Shown here piece after piece: positions 9,301 through 17,338 of a stretch of DNA of 64,000 nucleotides (position 1 is the stretch's first letter; every line of letters starts with the position of its first letter). The position numbers were made by a program, and so were the translations under genes. The DNA is from Streptomyces sp. NBC_00178 (GTDB lineage: Bacteria; Actinomycetota; Actinomycetes; Streptomycetales; Streptomycetaceae). A model generated the notes under the pieces. The model did no database searches. It worked only from the letters and a program-made list of their open reading frames with translations, and had not been told where the DNA came from. The stretch is taken from the NCBI RefSeq assembly GCF_036206005.1, contig NZ_CP108143.1:4183501-4247500 (forward strand). The letters run 5' to 3'.

Positions 9301-9528
9301 GCAGGGACCCCCGAGGCCTACGTCGAGCACTCCGAACTGCGGGCCGGGGGCGCCGAGCTGGACTGGCGCCGCACCCCGGACGGTGTGGTGCACGCCGCCA
9401 CGCTGGAGGGAGTGGCTGCCGGGCTCGCCTGGGCGGCCGGCCAGTGGCCGCGCCGCTTCGAGGTGGCCGCGCTGCTGGAGGACCCGTCCCGGACCGAGGA
9501 GCTGGCCCGCGACCGCTGGTTCGACTGA
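6346..9528 (+). CDS. Giant sacsin-type/HSP90-fold (GHKL) ATPase
   Basis: 1060 residues. The N-terminal 200 form a GHKL ATP-binding domain as in sacsin and HSP90: ELAQNAADA (N-box Asn and Glu), VLAAANTGAPL (G1-like DxGxG equivalent), SAKREGHESAVGRFGVGF (lid and G2). The remaining 850 residues are rich in Leu, Asp and Glu and show no domain I recognise; they may be a repeat scaffold or client-binding region. Start GTG 6346 is chosen because GGAG (6335-6338) sits 7 nt upstream; ATG 6352 is also possible. Predicted cytoplasmic chaperone-like ATPase; the biological role of this actinobacterial family is not established. Codon use is uniform along its length, so it looks native. Confidence 0.88.
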   Translation: MGMNATEGADPFGTARLRRGVLDAWGSGPARFREDANAEEDLVLGGYRDRLVVELAQNAADAAARAGVPGRLRLTLHAASGDGPAVLAAANTGAPLDATGVESLSTLRASAKREGHESAVGRFGVGFAAVLAVSDEPAVIGRHGGVRWSLAEARDLARQAAVGSPGLGDELRRRDGHVPLLRLPLPAEGGAPDGYDTVVVLPLRDGVAEDLVGRLLDGVDDALLLTLPGLDEVVVETADGVRTLGRSQHGPYVHVDDSAHGLHRWRTVAASGPLEPALLAGRPVEERLRPHWSVTWAVPVDDDGAPQHPRTAPVVHAPTPTDEPLGVPALLIASLPLDTTRRHPAPGPLTDFLVERAADAYARLLAEWEPVSVATIALAPGVLGKGQLDGALRAAILERLPRVAFLEPAAPRDPSESAAQWDDWDGGGAPHRGTTALRPVEAEVVEGVGAETVRVLAEVLPCLLPAGLERRAELRTLGVARVPLTEAIDRLAGLEREPDWWRRLYDSLGGVDPDRLTGLPVPLAGPEDVPRTTIGPRQVLLPLPGAPTGPVLGRLARLGLKVAHPDAAHPLLEKLGALPATPRAVLGTPQVRAAVAGSLDAGEVWDEDALDGDELAETVLTLVRDADLAPGDEPWLGALALPDEDGEPAPAGELVLPGSPFAQVMREGELALCDEELAGRWGEQPLTACGVLATFALVRATDVVLDPDELEPRDGDFAEPDDAGLLDAVDVWCEDVLDQLPDTPVPPVATELVAVRDLDLVDDDAWPQALAMLAEPPLRDALTQPVRVLLPDGTTRSVRPYTAWWLRDHPVLDGRRPAGLRAAGGDPRLAGLYDSVDATGFDDAQVLRALGVRTSVGALLDEPGGAAELLARLADEERPVGPVQLHSLYTALAGMDPEQVTLPDELRAVVDDEVRVVDAADAVIADAPDLLPLTGGLPLLPVAPARAAELAEMLQVRRLGESVEAGVTTEGEEHRVPDSVRILLGAGTPEAYVEHSELRAGGAELDWRRTPDGVVHAATLEGVAAGLAWAAGQWPRRFEVAALLEDPSRTEELARDRWFD

Positions 9529-9564
9529 GTCATGTGATCTTCACAGAAAAGTCGCCCAGTCGTA

Positions 9565-9592
9565 CAACCATTCACATGCGAAACCTGTCTGG
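9565..9592 (+). promoter_or_regulatory. Candidate ECF-sigma promoter of the secreted protein gene
   Basis: CAACC (9565-9569), 17 nt, then GTCTGG (9587-9592) resembles ECF promoters of the SigE kind (AAC in the -35, GTCT in the -10). It would place the following hairpin in the first bases of the transcript. Pattern-based only. Confidence 0.3.
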
Positions 9593-9619
9593 TCTGTCGA
9601 GTCACCAGACTCGCAGACC
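9591..9619. other. Strong 12-bp hairpin in the spacer before the secreted protein gene
   Basis: GGTCTG (9591-9596), bulged T, CGAGTC (9598-9603), loop ACCA, GACTCG (9608-9613), CAGACC (9614-9619). It lies 63 bp after the stop of the sacsin-type gene and 59 bp before the next start. It may terminate the upstream transcript (no U-run) or be a leader structure of the downstream one. Confidence 0.55.
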
Positions 9620-9677
9620 ACACGGGGACCGCCGGTCGCACGACTGGCCACGGGCCCCCTTCTCCACTGGGGAACAC

Positions 9678-10547
9678 ATGCGTATTCGCGCCACTGTCGC
9701 CGCGGTTTCCGGCGCCCTGGCCTTGTCCGCCCTCGCCGTCCCGGCGGCACAGGCGGACGGCAATGCCGTTCCGAACCTGCACAAGCCCACCGCGTCCGAC
9801 GTGTTCGGTATCGGTGCCAACAAGGCCCCCCGCGCGTCCGCGCGTGCCGCCGAGGCGCTGCCGGTGATCTCGAAGGTCGTCGTCAACGGCGGCAAGGACA
9901 TCGTCGTCGGCACGACGGCCGCGAAGAAGTTCACCGTCTCCGTCACCGCCTCGCACGCGTCCGGCGTGTCCGACGCCTACGTCGACCTGTGGCACGGCAC
10001 GAACGTCGACGACGACATCGACGGCCTGCTGATGCCCAACGAGGACGTGGCGTCCTGCAAGAACGCCAGCGCCACGACCGCCACCTGCACGCTGACGATC
10101 ACGGCCTACCCGGGCGACGACCTGTACAAGAACGCCCTGGCCGGCACCTGGCACGTCTCCGCGGGCGCGCTCGCGGCCGACGAGAGCGCGGTCGCGTACA
10201 CGGACTTCTACTCCACGGCCCGCGTCCAGCGCCTCTCCAAGGTCACCGTCAACGCCGCTCCGGAGCCCGTCAAGAAGGGCAAGACCATCACGGTCACCGG
10301 CAAGCTGTCGCGTGCCAACTGGGAGGACTTCGCCTACCACGGCTACGCGGGTCAGCCCGTCAAGCTGCAGTTCCGCAAGAAGAGCAGCAGCACCTACAGC
10401 ACCGTCAAGACCATCAAGACGAGCAGCACCGGCGCGCTGAAGACCACCGTCAAGGCGTCGGTCGACGGCTACTGGCGCTACAGCTTCGCCGGCACCTCCA
10501 CCACCCCGACCGTCACGGCCGCGGGTGACTTCGTCGACGTGAAGTAA
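9678..10547 (+). CDS. Secreted beta-sandwich protein
   Basis: 289 residues. A Sec signal peptide is clear: RIRA at the N-terminus, hydrophobic core VAAVSGALALSALAV, and cleavage site AQA around residue 27. The mature protein is Ser/Thr/Lys/Val rich and reads as two Ig-like beta domains: one around 60-180 with a single Cys pair (SCKNAS and ATCTLT, probably a disulfide), one around 195-289 with the phrase KKGKTITVTGKLSR followed by VKLQFRKK and an aromatic-rich end. Such repeats occur in Streptomyces secreted proteins, but no catalytic motif is visible. Start ATG 9678 follows GGGGAACAC. An upstream in-frame extension runs through the preceding gene and is rejected. Confidence 0.85.
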   Translation: MRIRATVAAVSGALALSALAVPAAQADGNAVPNLHKPTASDVFGIGANKAPRASARAAEALPVISKVVVNGGKDIVVGTTAAKKFTVSVTASHASGVSDAYVDLWHGTNVDDDIDGLLMPNEDVASCKNASATTATCTLTITAYPGDDLYKNALAGTWHVSAGALAADESAVAYTDFYSTARVQRLSKVTVNAAPEPVKKGKTITVTGKLSRANWEDFAYHGYAGQPVKLQFRKKSSSTYSTVKTIKTSSTGALKTTVKASVDGYWRYSFAGTSTTPTVTAAGDFVDVK

Positions 10548-10571
10548 CCCACGGGCGACACCCTCGCGGAT

Positions 10572-12980
10572 CTACGTGGGGAAGCGGCGGCCGACCAGTC
10601 TCCAGGCCACCTCGAGCACGGCCGCCGCTGCCACCGCGATCCCGACCGCCGTCCACGGCGTGGTCATGCCCACGAGCCGCAGCGCGAAGAAGTCCTGGAG
10701 CCACGGCACCGACAGCACGACCAGGAAGCACAGCCCCATCGCGGCGACGAGGACGACCCGCCACCAGGTGTACGGGCGGGCGATGATCGCCAGGACCCAC
10801 ATCGAGACCAGGAACAGCGTGACTGTGGCCGCACTGGTCTCCGCCTCCAGAGCCCCCGGCCCTCGGTACATGTGCCGGGCCACCAGATACGTCGCGAAGG
10901 TGGCGGCCGCGGCGATGATCCCGGACGGGATCGCGTACCGCATGACCCGGCGTACGAAGTGCGGCCGGGCCCGCTCCTTGTTGGGGGCGAGCGCCAGGAA
11001 GAACGCCGGGACGCCGATGGTGAGCGTCGAGAGCAGCGTCAGGTGGCGCGGCAGGAACGGGTACTCCACCTGGAAGCACACCACCAGGATCGCCAGCAGC
11101 ACCGAGTAGACGGTCTTCGTCAGGAACAGGGTGGCGACCCGGGTGATGTTGCCGATGACCCGGCGGCCCTCGGCCACGACCGAGGGGAGCGTGGCGAAGC
11201 TGTTGTCGAGCAGCACGATCTGGGCCACTGCCCGGGTCGCCTCGGAGCCGGAGCCCATGGAGACCCCGATGTCGGCGTCCTTCAGGGCGAGTACGTCGTT
11301 GACGCCGTCGCCGGTCATCGCGACCGTGTGCCCCCGTGACTGGAGCGCCGCGACCATGTCGCGCTTCTGCTGCGGGGTGACCCGGCCGAAGACCGCGTTG
11401 CGTTCGATCTCCGCGGCCATGGCGTCGCGTTCGGCGGGCAGCCGGCGGGCGTCCGAGGGGTGCTCGGCGCCGGGCATCCCCAGCTTCTGGGCGACCGCTC
11501 CCACCGAGACGGCGTTGTCACCGGAGATGACCTTGGCGTCGACGTTCTGGTCCGCGAAGTAGGCCAGGGTCTCCCCGGCGTCCGGCCGCAGCCGCTGCTC
11601 CAGGACGACGAGCGCCGTGGGCACGGCCCCCGCGGCCGGGTCGGGGGCGCCCAGCTCGCCGCCCGCCCGGGCGAGCAGCAGGACCCGCAGGCCCTGTTCG
11701 TTGAGCCGGTCGGTGTCCGCCAGGGCCGGGTCGCCGTCGGGGAGGAGCACGTCGGGCGCGCCGAGCAGCCAGGCGGACGCCCCGCCGCCGGCCTCGGTGA
11801 AGGCCGCCCCGCTGTACTTGCGCGCCGAGGAGAACGGCAGGGCCTCGGTGACGCCCCAGTCCCCGGCGTCGGGATGGGCGTCGATGATGGCCTGGAGGCT
11901 GGCGTTCGGGCGGGAGTCGGAGGCCCCGAGCGCGGCCAGGACGCGGTGGACGTACGCCTCGTCGGACCCGTTCAGCGGGCGGACCTCGGTGACGTCCATG
12001 CCGCCCTCGGTGAGGGTGCCGGTCTTGTCCAGGCAGACCACGTCGACCCGGGCCAGGCCCTCGATGGCCGGCAGTTCCTGCACGAGGCACTGTTTGCGGC
12101 CGAGCCTGATGACGCCGATCGCGAAGGCGACCGAGGTGAGCAGGACCAGCCCCTCGGGGATGATCGGCACGATGCCGCCGATTGTGCGGGCGAGCGAGTC
12201 CTTGAAGTTGTCGTTCTCGACGACCAGCTGGCTGATGATCAGCCCGGTCGCCGTCGGCACCATCATCCACGTGACGTACTTGAGGATGGTGCTGATGCCG
12301 CTGCGCAGCTCGGAACGGACGAGGGTGAAGCGGGACGCCTCCTCGGCGAGCTGCGCGGCGTAGGCCTCGCGGCCGACCTTGGTGGCGGTGAACGCCCCGC
12401 CGCCCGCGACGACGAAGCTGCCGGACATCACGGGGTCGCCCGGCCGTTTGATCACGGGATCGGCCTCGCCGGTCAGGAGCGACTCGTCGATCTCCAGGCT
12501 GTCGGCCTCGGCGACGGTGCCGTCGACGACCGCCTTGTCCCCGGGGCCGAGCTCGATCAGGTCCCCGAGGACGATCTCGGAGACGGACACCTCGGCGGAG
12601 ACGCCGTCGCGCCGCACGGAGGGCCTCGCCTCGCCGATCACCGCGAGACCGTCCAGGGTCTTCTTGGCCCGCCATTCCTGGATGATGCCGATGCCCGTGT
12701 TCGCGACGATCACGTAGCCGAAGAGGCTGTCCTGGATCGGCGCGACGATGAGCATGGTCACCCAGAGCACGCCGATGATCAGGTTGAACCGGGTGAGGAC
12801 GTTGGCGCGGACGATCTCGCCGACGGACCGGGACGAGCGGACGGGTACGTCGTTGACCTCGCCCCGGGCGACCCGTTCGGCCACCTGGGCCGTCGTCAGG
12901 CCGCCCGCCGGGGCGGACACCTCGGAGGCAGGTACGGGTTCCGGTTTCTCACCGGAGGAGTCGAGTGCCCGCTGAGTCAT
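10572..12980 (-). CDS. Cation-transporting P-type ATPase, CtpE-like
   Basis: 802 residues with the full P-type layout. The actuator motif LTGEAD lies near residue 170 and the unusual membrane motif PEGL (IPEGLVLL) replaces the PEGLP/CPC of other classes. The phosphorylation site DKTGTLTEGG has the catalytic Asp at about residue 320. MTGDGVNDVLALKDADIGVSMG is the hinge, and about eight to ten membrane segments end in a C-terminal bundle. The PEGL form matches mycobacterial CtpE, reported to take up Ca2+; the ion here is inferred. TACGGT (12988-12993) sits 7 nt before the ATG without a Shine-Dalgarno, suggesting a leaderless mRNA. Confidence 0.92.
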   Translation of the reverse strand: MTQRALDSSGEKPEPVPASEVSAPAGGLTTAQVAERVARGEVNDVPVRSSRSVGEIVRANVLTRFNLIIGVLWVTMLIVAPIQDSLFGYVIVANTGIGIIQEWRAKKTLDGLAVIGEARPSVRRDGVSAEVSVSEIVLGDLIELGPGDKAVVDGTVAEADSLEIDESLLTGEADPVIKRPGDPVMSGSFVVAGGGAFTATKVGREAYAAQLAEEASRFTLVRSELRSGISTILKYVTWMMVPTATGLIISQLVVENDNFKDSLARTIGGIVPIIPEGLVLLTSVAFAIGVIRLGRKQCLVQELPAIEGLARVDVVCLDKTGTLTEGGMDVTEVRPLNGSDEAYVHRVLAALGASDSRPNASLQAIIDAHPDAGDWGVTEALPFSSARKYSGAAFTEAGGGASAWLLGAPDVLLPDGDPALADTDRLNEQGLRVLLLARAGGELGAPDPAAGAVPTALVVLEQRLRPDAGETLAYFADQNVDAKVISGDNAVSVGAVAQKLGMPGAEHPSDARRLPAERDAMAAEIERNAVFGRVTPQQKRDMVAALQSRGHTVAMTGDGVNDVLALKDADIGVSMGSGSEATRAVAQIVLLDNSFATLPSVVAEGRRVIGNITRVATLFLTKTVYSVLLAILVVCFQVEYPFLPRHLTLLSTLTIGVPAFFLALAPNKERARPHFVRRVMRYAIPSGIIAAAATFATYLVARHMYRGPGALEAETSAATVTLFLVSMWVLAIIARPYTWWRVVLVAAMGLCFLVVLSVPWLQDFFALRLVGMTTPWTAVGIAVAAAAVLEVAWRLVGRRFPT

Positions 12981-13108
12981 GACTCCGACCGTACGGGCGG
13001 AACGCGTGATCCACCCGCCGGGCGGCGGAGGATGCGGCAGAGGGGCGGGTCGAATCGTCCCGTGGTCGTACGGGAAGCCCTAGGGGGCGCGGGGGCGGGG
13101 GCCCGGCG

Positions 13109-13396
13109 TCAGTGGTGGGCGGGGTCCGCGCCGGCGGGGCCGGTGCCGGTCCGTGCGGCGGCCCGCTTGATCGCGGCGTCACGTCCCCGGACGTACCAGA
13201 TGCCGATCAGGCCCAGCCCGGCACCGGCCAGACAGACCCAGATCCACCAGGCGTGGCCGCGGTCGTCGAACCATCCGTAGAAGGGGACCTGCACGAGGAA
13301 GAGGACGAACCAGAGGATCGTGCCGCCGGTGATGGTGGCCACGACCGGGCCCTCCAGGGGCTCGGGCGCCTCGTGCTTCGGAGTCCACTTCTGCAT
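13109..13396 (-). CDS. DUF2530 small membrane protein
   Basis: 95 residues with two transmembrane helices (about 22-43 and 51-68), an acidic N-terminal segment and a basic C-terminal tail (RGRDAAIKRAAAR). Fits DUF2530, a family of actinobacterial membrane proteins without known function. TAGACT (13403-13408) stands 6 nt before the ATG and there is no Shine-Dalgarno, so a leaderless start is likely. It diverges from the purine-type permease. Confidence 0.82.
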   Translation of the reverse strand: MQKWTPKHEAPEPLEGPVVATITGGTILWFVLFLVQVPFYGWFDDRGHAWWIWVCLAGAGLGLIGIWYVRGRDAAIKRAAARTGTGPAGADPAHH

Positions 13397-13572
13397 GCGG
13401 CCAGTCTAGCCGGGCTGCTACGGGGCCAGTCGGCGCAAGGGTCTACGCGCGGAGATAGCGATCTTTGCCTCATGTATTCATACTGAATCTGCTTATGGAT
13501 GACTCAATTCATTCGTGTGAACATCCAAGTTTGACTGTATTTACCCCATCGATGCACGACTGAAGGTCATAC
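13397..13572. promoter_or_regulatory. AT-rich divergent promoter region upstream of the purine permease
   Basis: Bases 13450-13560 are far less GC-rich than their surroundings, with TTGACT at 13533-13538 as a possible -35; no well-placed -10 was found. I see no purine-riboswitch core. Likely carries the permease promoter and sites for an activator. Confidence 0.4.
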
Positions 13573-15024
13573 ATGTCCTCCTCGGCCACCGCTCCGGTCG
13601 GTCAGCCTGAGGTGCCGCAGCAGCCGCGCGGTTCCCTCGATCGCTACTTCAAGATCTCCGAGCGGGGGTCGACGGTCGCCCGCGAGATCCGTGGCGGTTT
13701 CGCCACGTTCTTCGCCATGGCCTACATCATCGTGCTGAACCCGATCATCCTCGGCAGCGCGAAGGACATGTACGGCCACCAGCTCGAAGGGGGCCAGCTC
13801 GTCACGGCCACCGTGCTGGCGGCCGCGTTCTCCACGCTCCTGATGGGCGTCATCGGCAACGTGCCGATCGCGCTCGCCGCCGGTCTCGGCGTCAACACCG
13901 TCGTCGCCCTCCAGCTCGCCCCCCGGATGAGCTGGGCCGACGCCATGGGCATGGTCGTGCTCGCGGGCATCGTGGTGATGCTGCTGGTCGCGACCGGGCT
14001 GCGGGAGCGCGTGATGAACGCCGTGCCGCGGTCGCTCCGCAAGGGCATCGCGATCGGCATCGGCCTGTTCGTGCTGCTGGTCGGTCTGGTCGACTCGGGC
14101 TTCGTCTCCCGCATCCCGGACGCCGCGCACACCACGGTCCCGCTGCAGCTCGGCAACGACGGCCACCTCCACGGCTGGCCCGTGCTGGTCTTCATCCTCG
14201 GCACGCTGCTGACCCTCGGCCTGATCGTGCGCAAGGTGTCCGGCGCGATCCTGATCTCCATCGTCGCCATGACGGTGGTGGCGCTGGTCATCGACGCCGT
14301 CGCGGACCTGCCGGCCGAGGCCTGGGGCCTGACAGTCCCGAAGTGGCCCGGCAATCCTGTGTCGTCCCCGGACTTCGGCCTGATCGGCCACGTCAGTCTG
14401 TTCGGCGGCTTCCACAAGGTCGGGGTGGTGACCGGCGTCCTCTTCGTCTTCACCGTGCTGCTGTCCTGCTTCTTCGACGCGATGGGCACCATCCTCGGTG
14501 TCGGCGACGAGGCGAAGCTGATGGACAAGGACGGCAACTTCCCGGGCATCAACCGGGTCCTGCTGGTCGACGGTGTCGCCGTCGCTGCGGGCGGTCTGAG
14601 CTCCTCCTCGGCGTCGACGTGCTTCGTGGAGTCCACGGCGGGCGTCGGCGAAGGGGCCCGTACCGGGCTGGCGAGCGTGGTGAGCGGGCTGCTCTTCACG
14701 GTGGCGCTGTTCCTGACGCCCCTGGCGACGATGGTTCCCTCGCAGGCGGCCACTCCGGCCCTGGTCGCGGTCGGGTTCCTGATTCTCGCGGGCAATGTGC
14801 GGGACGTGGACTGGAGCGACATGACGCTCGCGGTCCCGGCCTTCCTCGCGATGCTGATGATGCCGTTCACGTACTCGATCACCAACGGCATCGGCATCGG
14901 CTGCATCGCCTTCAGCGTGATGCGCCTGGTGGCGGGACGCGGGCGTGAGGTGCCGGTCGCCATGTACGTGGTGTCCGCGGTCTTCGTCTTCTACTACGCG
15001 ATGCCGGGGCTCGGCCTCACGTAG
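13573..15024 (+). CDS. NCS2-family (AzgA-type) purine permease
   Basis: 483 residues, about 13-14 membrane segments. Family landmarks: GGFATFFAMAYIIVLNP near residue 41, GLGVNTVVALQL, RKGIAIGIGLFVLLVGLVDSG, SCFFDAMGTILGVGDEAKLMD and SSSASTCFVESTAGVGEGARTG, which holds the NCS2 substrate-contact region. Members import adenine, guanine or hypoxanthine by proton symport; which purine this one takes cannot be told. The 170-bp spacer upstream is unusually AT-rich and no Shine-Dalgarno is obvious before ATG 13573. It ends 40 bp before the convergent RHH gene. Confidence 0.93.
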   Translation: MSSSATAPVGQPEVPQQPRGSLDRYFKISERGSTVAREIRGGFATFFAMAYIIVLNPIILGSAKDMYGHQLEGGQLVTATVLAAAFSTLLMGVIGNVPIALAAGLGVNTVVALQLAPRMSWADAMGMVVLAGIVVMLLVATGLRERVMNAVPRSLRKGIAIGIGLFVLLVGLVDSGFVSRIPDAAHTTVPLQLGNDGHLHGWPVLVFILGTLLTLGLIVRKVSGAILISIVAMTVVALVIDAVADLPAEAWGLTVPKWPGNPVSSPDFGLIGHVSLFGGFHKVGVVTGVLFVFTVLLSCFFDAMGTILGVGDEAKLMDKDGNFPGINRVLLVDGVAVAAGGLSSSSASTCFVESTAGVGEGARTGLASVVSGLLFTVALFLTPLATMVPSQAATPALVAVGFLILAGNVRDVDWSDMTLAVPAFLAMLMMPFTYSITNGIGIGCIAFSVMRLVAGRGREVPVAMYVVSAVFVFYYAMPGLGLT

Positions 15025-15064
15025 GCGCGTGCGGACGCGTCCACCCCTACGGGGCGGAACTCCG

Positions 15065-15280
15065 TCAGGTGACCCGGTCGGCCGGGCCCGGGTGACGGGG
15101 GTCCGCCCCGTAGAACTTCTCCGTCTCGTCGACGGCCGCGTGGAAGCGTTCGTCGAAGTCGTCGCGCACGAGCGTCCTGACCACGTAGTCCTGGACGGTC
15201 ATGCCGCGTCTGGCGGCGTGCCGGCGGAGCCGCTCGAGCAGCTCACCGTCTATGCGCAGGCTGAGCACTGTCGATCCCAT
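15065..15280 (-). CDS. Ribbon-helix-helix DNA-binding protein (CopG/Arc type)
   Basis: 71 residues. STVLSLRIDGELLERL is an RHH beta strand plus first helix, and ARRGMTVQDYVVRTLV is the second helix; the C-terminal 30 residues are acidic then unstructured. Such proteins bind DNA as dimers and often act as antitoxins or plasmid-type repressors. No toxin partner lies next to it: neighbours are the permease (convergent) and a marR gene (divergent), so it is either a solitary regulator or an orphan antitoxin. Confidence 0.82.
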   Translation of the reverse strand: MGSTVLSLRIDGELLERLRRHAARRGMTVQDYVVRTLVRDDFDERFHAAVDETEKFYGADPRHPGPADRVT

Positions 15281-15383
15281 GCCAAGCAGGGTCGCGGCAC
15301 GGATGGCCGTTCCGGGGCGGTTTCCGGCCCATACTCACTCGTTCGGGTGATCAGTTTCTCGCGCGTGTACCACCGGTTGGTAT

Positions 15384-15396
15384 TTAGCAGAGCTAA
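15384..15396. promoter_or_regulatory. Candidate MarR operator
   Basis: TTAGC-AGA-GCTAA inverted repeat, followed by a second GCTAATGA copy 13 bp on (15405-15412). Lies in the RHH/marR divergent spacer and ends 12 bp before the marR start, a position suited to autoregulation. Confidence 0.45.
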
Positions 15397-15408
15397 TGAG
15401 TTACGCTA

Positions 15409-15855
15409 ATGAACATGCCTGACCTGATCCACGACGGCGAAAGTGCCGCCGCCGTGAGCTCCCTTCGCTCCGCCGTGATGCTGCTGGGCCGTCGCCTGAA
15501 GCACCAGAGGGTCGACGAGTCGCTGAGCCCCACCGAGATGTCGGTGCTCGGCACCCTGGCCCGTTGCGGATCGGCCACTCCCGGTGAGCTGGCCCGCAAG
15601 GAGCACGTGCAGCCCCCGTCGATGACCCGCATCGTCGCGCTGCTGGAAGCCAAGGGCCTGGTCAGACTGGAAGCGCACCCCGACGACCGTCGGCAGAAGA
15701 TGGTCAGCCGGACCGAGCAGGCGGAAGCCATGCTCGCCGAGAGCCGCTCCAAGCGGAACGCCTGGCTGGCCAACCTCGCCGAGGGCCTGGACGAGGAGGA
15801 GTGGGAGACGCTGCGGGCCGCCGCGCCCGTGCTGGAGAAGCTCGCCCACCTGTGA
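15409..15855 (+). CDS. MarR-family transcriptional regulator
   Basis: 148 residues with a winged helix-turn-helix: SPTEMSVLGTLARCGSATPGELARKE (helices 2-3), QPPSMTRIVALLEAKGLV (recognition helix and wing start) and HPDDRRQKMVSRT, which contains the conserved DxRxxxxxLT-like wing motif. Start is ATG 15409; ATG 15415 is an alternative and neither has a Shine-Dalgarno. It is followed after 94 bp by an MFS transporter on the same strand, the usual arrangement for a drug- or phenol-responsive repressor and its exporter. Candidate operator at 15384-15396. Confidence 0.9.
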   Translation: MNMPDLIHDGESAAAVSSLRSAVMLLGRRLKHQRVDESLSPTEMSVLGTLARCGSATPGELARKEHVQPPSMTRIVALLEAKGLVRLEAHPDDRRQKMVSRTEQAEAMLAESRSKRNAWLANLAEGLDEEEWETLRAAAPVLEKLAHL

Positions 15856-15949
15856 TCCCAGGCGTGACCCCCGGGCCGGCAGCCCGCGGTGCCCACGTCC
15901 ACATCCCCGTCAGTCCGTACGACGTATACGCCCGAGGAGGCGAACCCTT

Positions 15950-17284
15950 TTGAGTACGGGATCCGGAGCAGACTCCGCCCCCGCACCGACATCCGCCCAC
16001 GAGAGCAAGACCGGCGGGACCTTCTCGTCGCTGAAGATACGCAACTACCGCCTGTTCGCCACGGGCGCCGTGATCTCCAACACCGGTACCTGGATGTCCC
16101 GCATCACGCAGGACTGGCTCGTCCTGAGCCTCACCGGGTCCGCGGCCGCCGTCGGTATCACCACGGCCCTCCAGTTCCTCCCGATGCTGCTCTTCGGCCT
16201 GTACGGAGGCGTCATCGCCGACCGGCTCCCGAAGCGGCGGCTGCTGCTCATCAGCCAGGCGGCGCTCGGCCTGTGCGGGATCGCGCTCGCCGCCCTCACC
16301 CTTTCGGGCGTCGTGCAGGTCTGGCACGTCTACCTGATCGCGTTCCTGCTCGGCATGGTGACGGTCGTCGACAACCCCGCACGCCAGTCGTTCGTGTCCG
16401 AGATGGTCGGTCCCGCGCAGCTGCGCAACGCCGTCAGCCTGAACTCGGCCAACTTCCAGTCGGCCCGGCTCATCGGCCCCGCCGTCGCGGGCGTCCTGAT
16501 CACCACCGTCGGCAGCGGCTGGGCCTTCCTGCTGAACGGCCTGTCGTTCGCGGCGCCGCTCGTCGGACTGCTGATGATGCGGACGAGCGAGCTCCACCCC
16601 TCCGTCACCGTCAAGCGCGCCAAGGGACAGCTCCGTGAAGGGCTGCGCTACGTCTCGGGCAGACCCGAGCTGGTCTGGCCCATCGTCCTGGTCGGCTTCG
16701 TCGGCACGTTCGGCTTCAACTTCCCGATCTTCCTGACGGCCTTCGCGGACGACATCTTCCACGGCGGCGCCGGGATGTACTCCTTCTTCAACATCCTCAT
16801 GGCCGCCGGTTCCCTGGCCGGAGCCCTGCTCGCCGCCCGCCGCCGCTCCTCGCGGCTGCGGATGCTGGTCGGAGCGGGCACCGTGTTCGGTGTCCTGGAG
16901 GTCGCCGCGTCGCTGTCGCCGTCCGTCTGGCTGTTCGCGCTGCTGCTCGTCCCGATCGGCATGATCGGCCTGACGACCAACATCAGCGCCAACACGAGCG
17001 TCCAGATGGCCGCGGACCCGGAGATGCGGGGCCGCGTGATGAGCCTCTACATGATGGTCTTCGCCGGGGGTACCCCGGTGGGCGCCCCGATCGTCGGCTG
17101 GATCAGCGACACCTACGGCGCCCGGACCGGCATGGCGGTCGGCGGGACGATCTCGCTGCTGGCCGCGCTCGGTGTCGGCTTCGCCCTGACCCGCGTCGGC
17201 GGCCTGCGCCTCAAGGTCGACCTGCGCCCGGGCCGCCCGCACGTGCGGTTCGTCCCGCGCGAACAGCTGGCCACGGCCGCCTGA
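15950..17284 (+). CDS. MFS exporter (EntS/drug-efflux type)
   Basis: 444 residues, 12 predicted helices. After a 25-residue polar N-terminus comes LKIRNYRLFATGAVISNTGTW, the opening typical of the EntS/TMEM180-like MFS group, and the motif A loop GVIADRLPKRRLLL (DRxxxR). Start TTG 15950 is supported by GAGGAGG 8-10 nt upstream. It sits behind marR and probably exports the compound that MarR senses; the substrate is unknown. Ends at a strong terminator shared with the convergent Uma2 gene. Confidence 0.9.
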   Translation: MSTGSGADSAPAPTSAHESKTGGTFSSLKIRNYRLFATGAVISNTGTWMSRITQDWLVLSLTGSAAAVGITTALQFLPMLLFGLYGGVIADRLPKRRLLLISQAALGLCGIALAALTLSGVVQVWHVYLIAFLLGMVTVVDNPARQSFVSEMVGPAQLRNAVSLNSANFQSARLIGPAVAGVLITTVGSGWAFLLNGLSFAAPLVGLLMMRTSELHPSVTVKRAKGQLREGLRYVSGRPELVWPIVLVGFVGTFGFNFPIFLTAFADDIFHGGAGMYSFFNILMAAGSLAGALLAARRRSSRLRMLVGAGTVFGVLEVAASLSPSVWLFALLLVPIGMIGLTTNISANTSVQMAADPEMRGRVMSLYMMVFAGGTPVGAPIVGWISDTYGARTGMAVGGTISLLAALGVGFALTRVGGLRLKVDLRPGRPHVRFVPREQLATAA

Positions 17285-17297
17285 GCACCGCCCTCGT

Positions 17298-17330
17298 ACG
17301 CCGCCCCCTCCCCGCCGGAGGGGGCGGCGT
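17298..17330. terminator. Bidirectional terminator, 14-bp stem
   Basis: ACGCCGCCCCCTCC (17298-17311), loop CCGCC, GGAGGGGGCGGCGT (17317-17330), perfect. Lies in the 54-bp gap between the convergent MFS and Uma2 genes and is followed by TCTCGCGTT. Confidence 0.85.
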
Positions 17331-17338
17331 TCTCGCGT

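Noticed and set aside
6322..9393. Long minus-strand frame opposite the sacsin-type ATPase
   Set aside because: Antisense shadow; the Arg/Gly/Gln-rich sequence shows no fold, and the plus strand has an intact ATPase domain.
8361..9677. Upstream extension of the secreted protein into the sacsin-type gene
   Set aside because: The extension is out of frame with the ATPase gene and would bury the clear signal peptide that starts at 9678.
13397..13572. Possible purine riboswitch before the NCS2 permease
   Set aside because: No conserved three-way-junction core or paired stems could be found in the AT-rich spacer.
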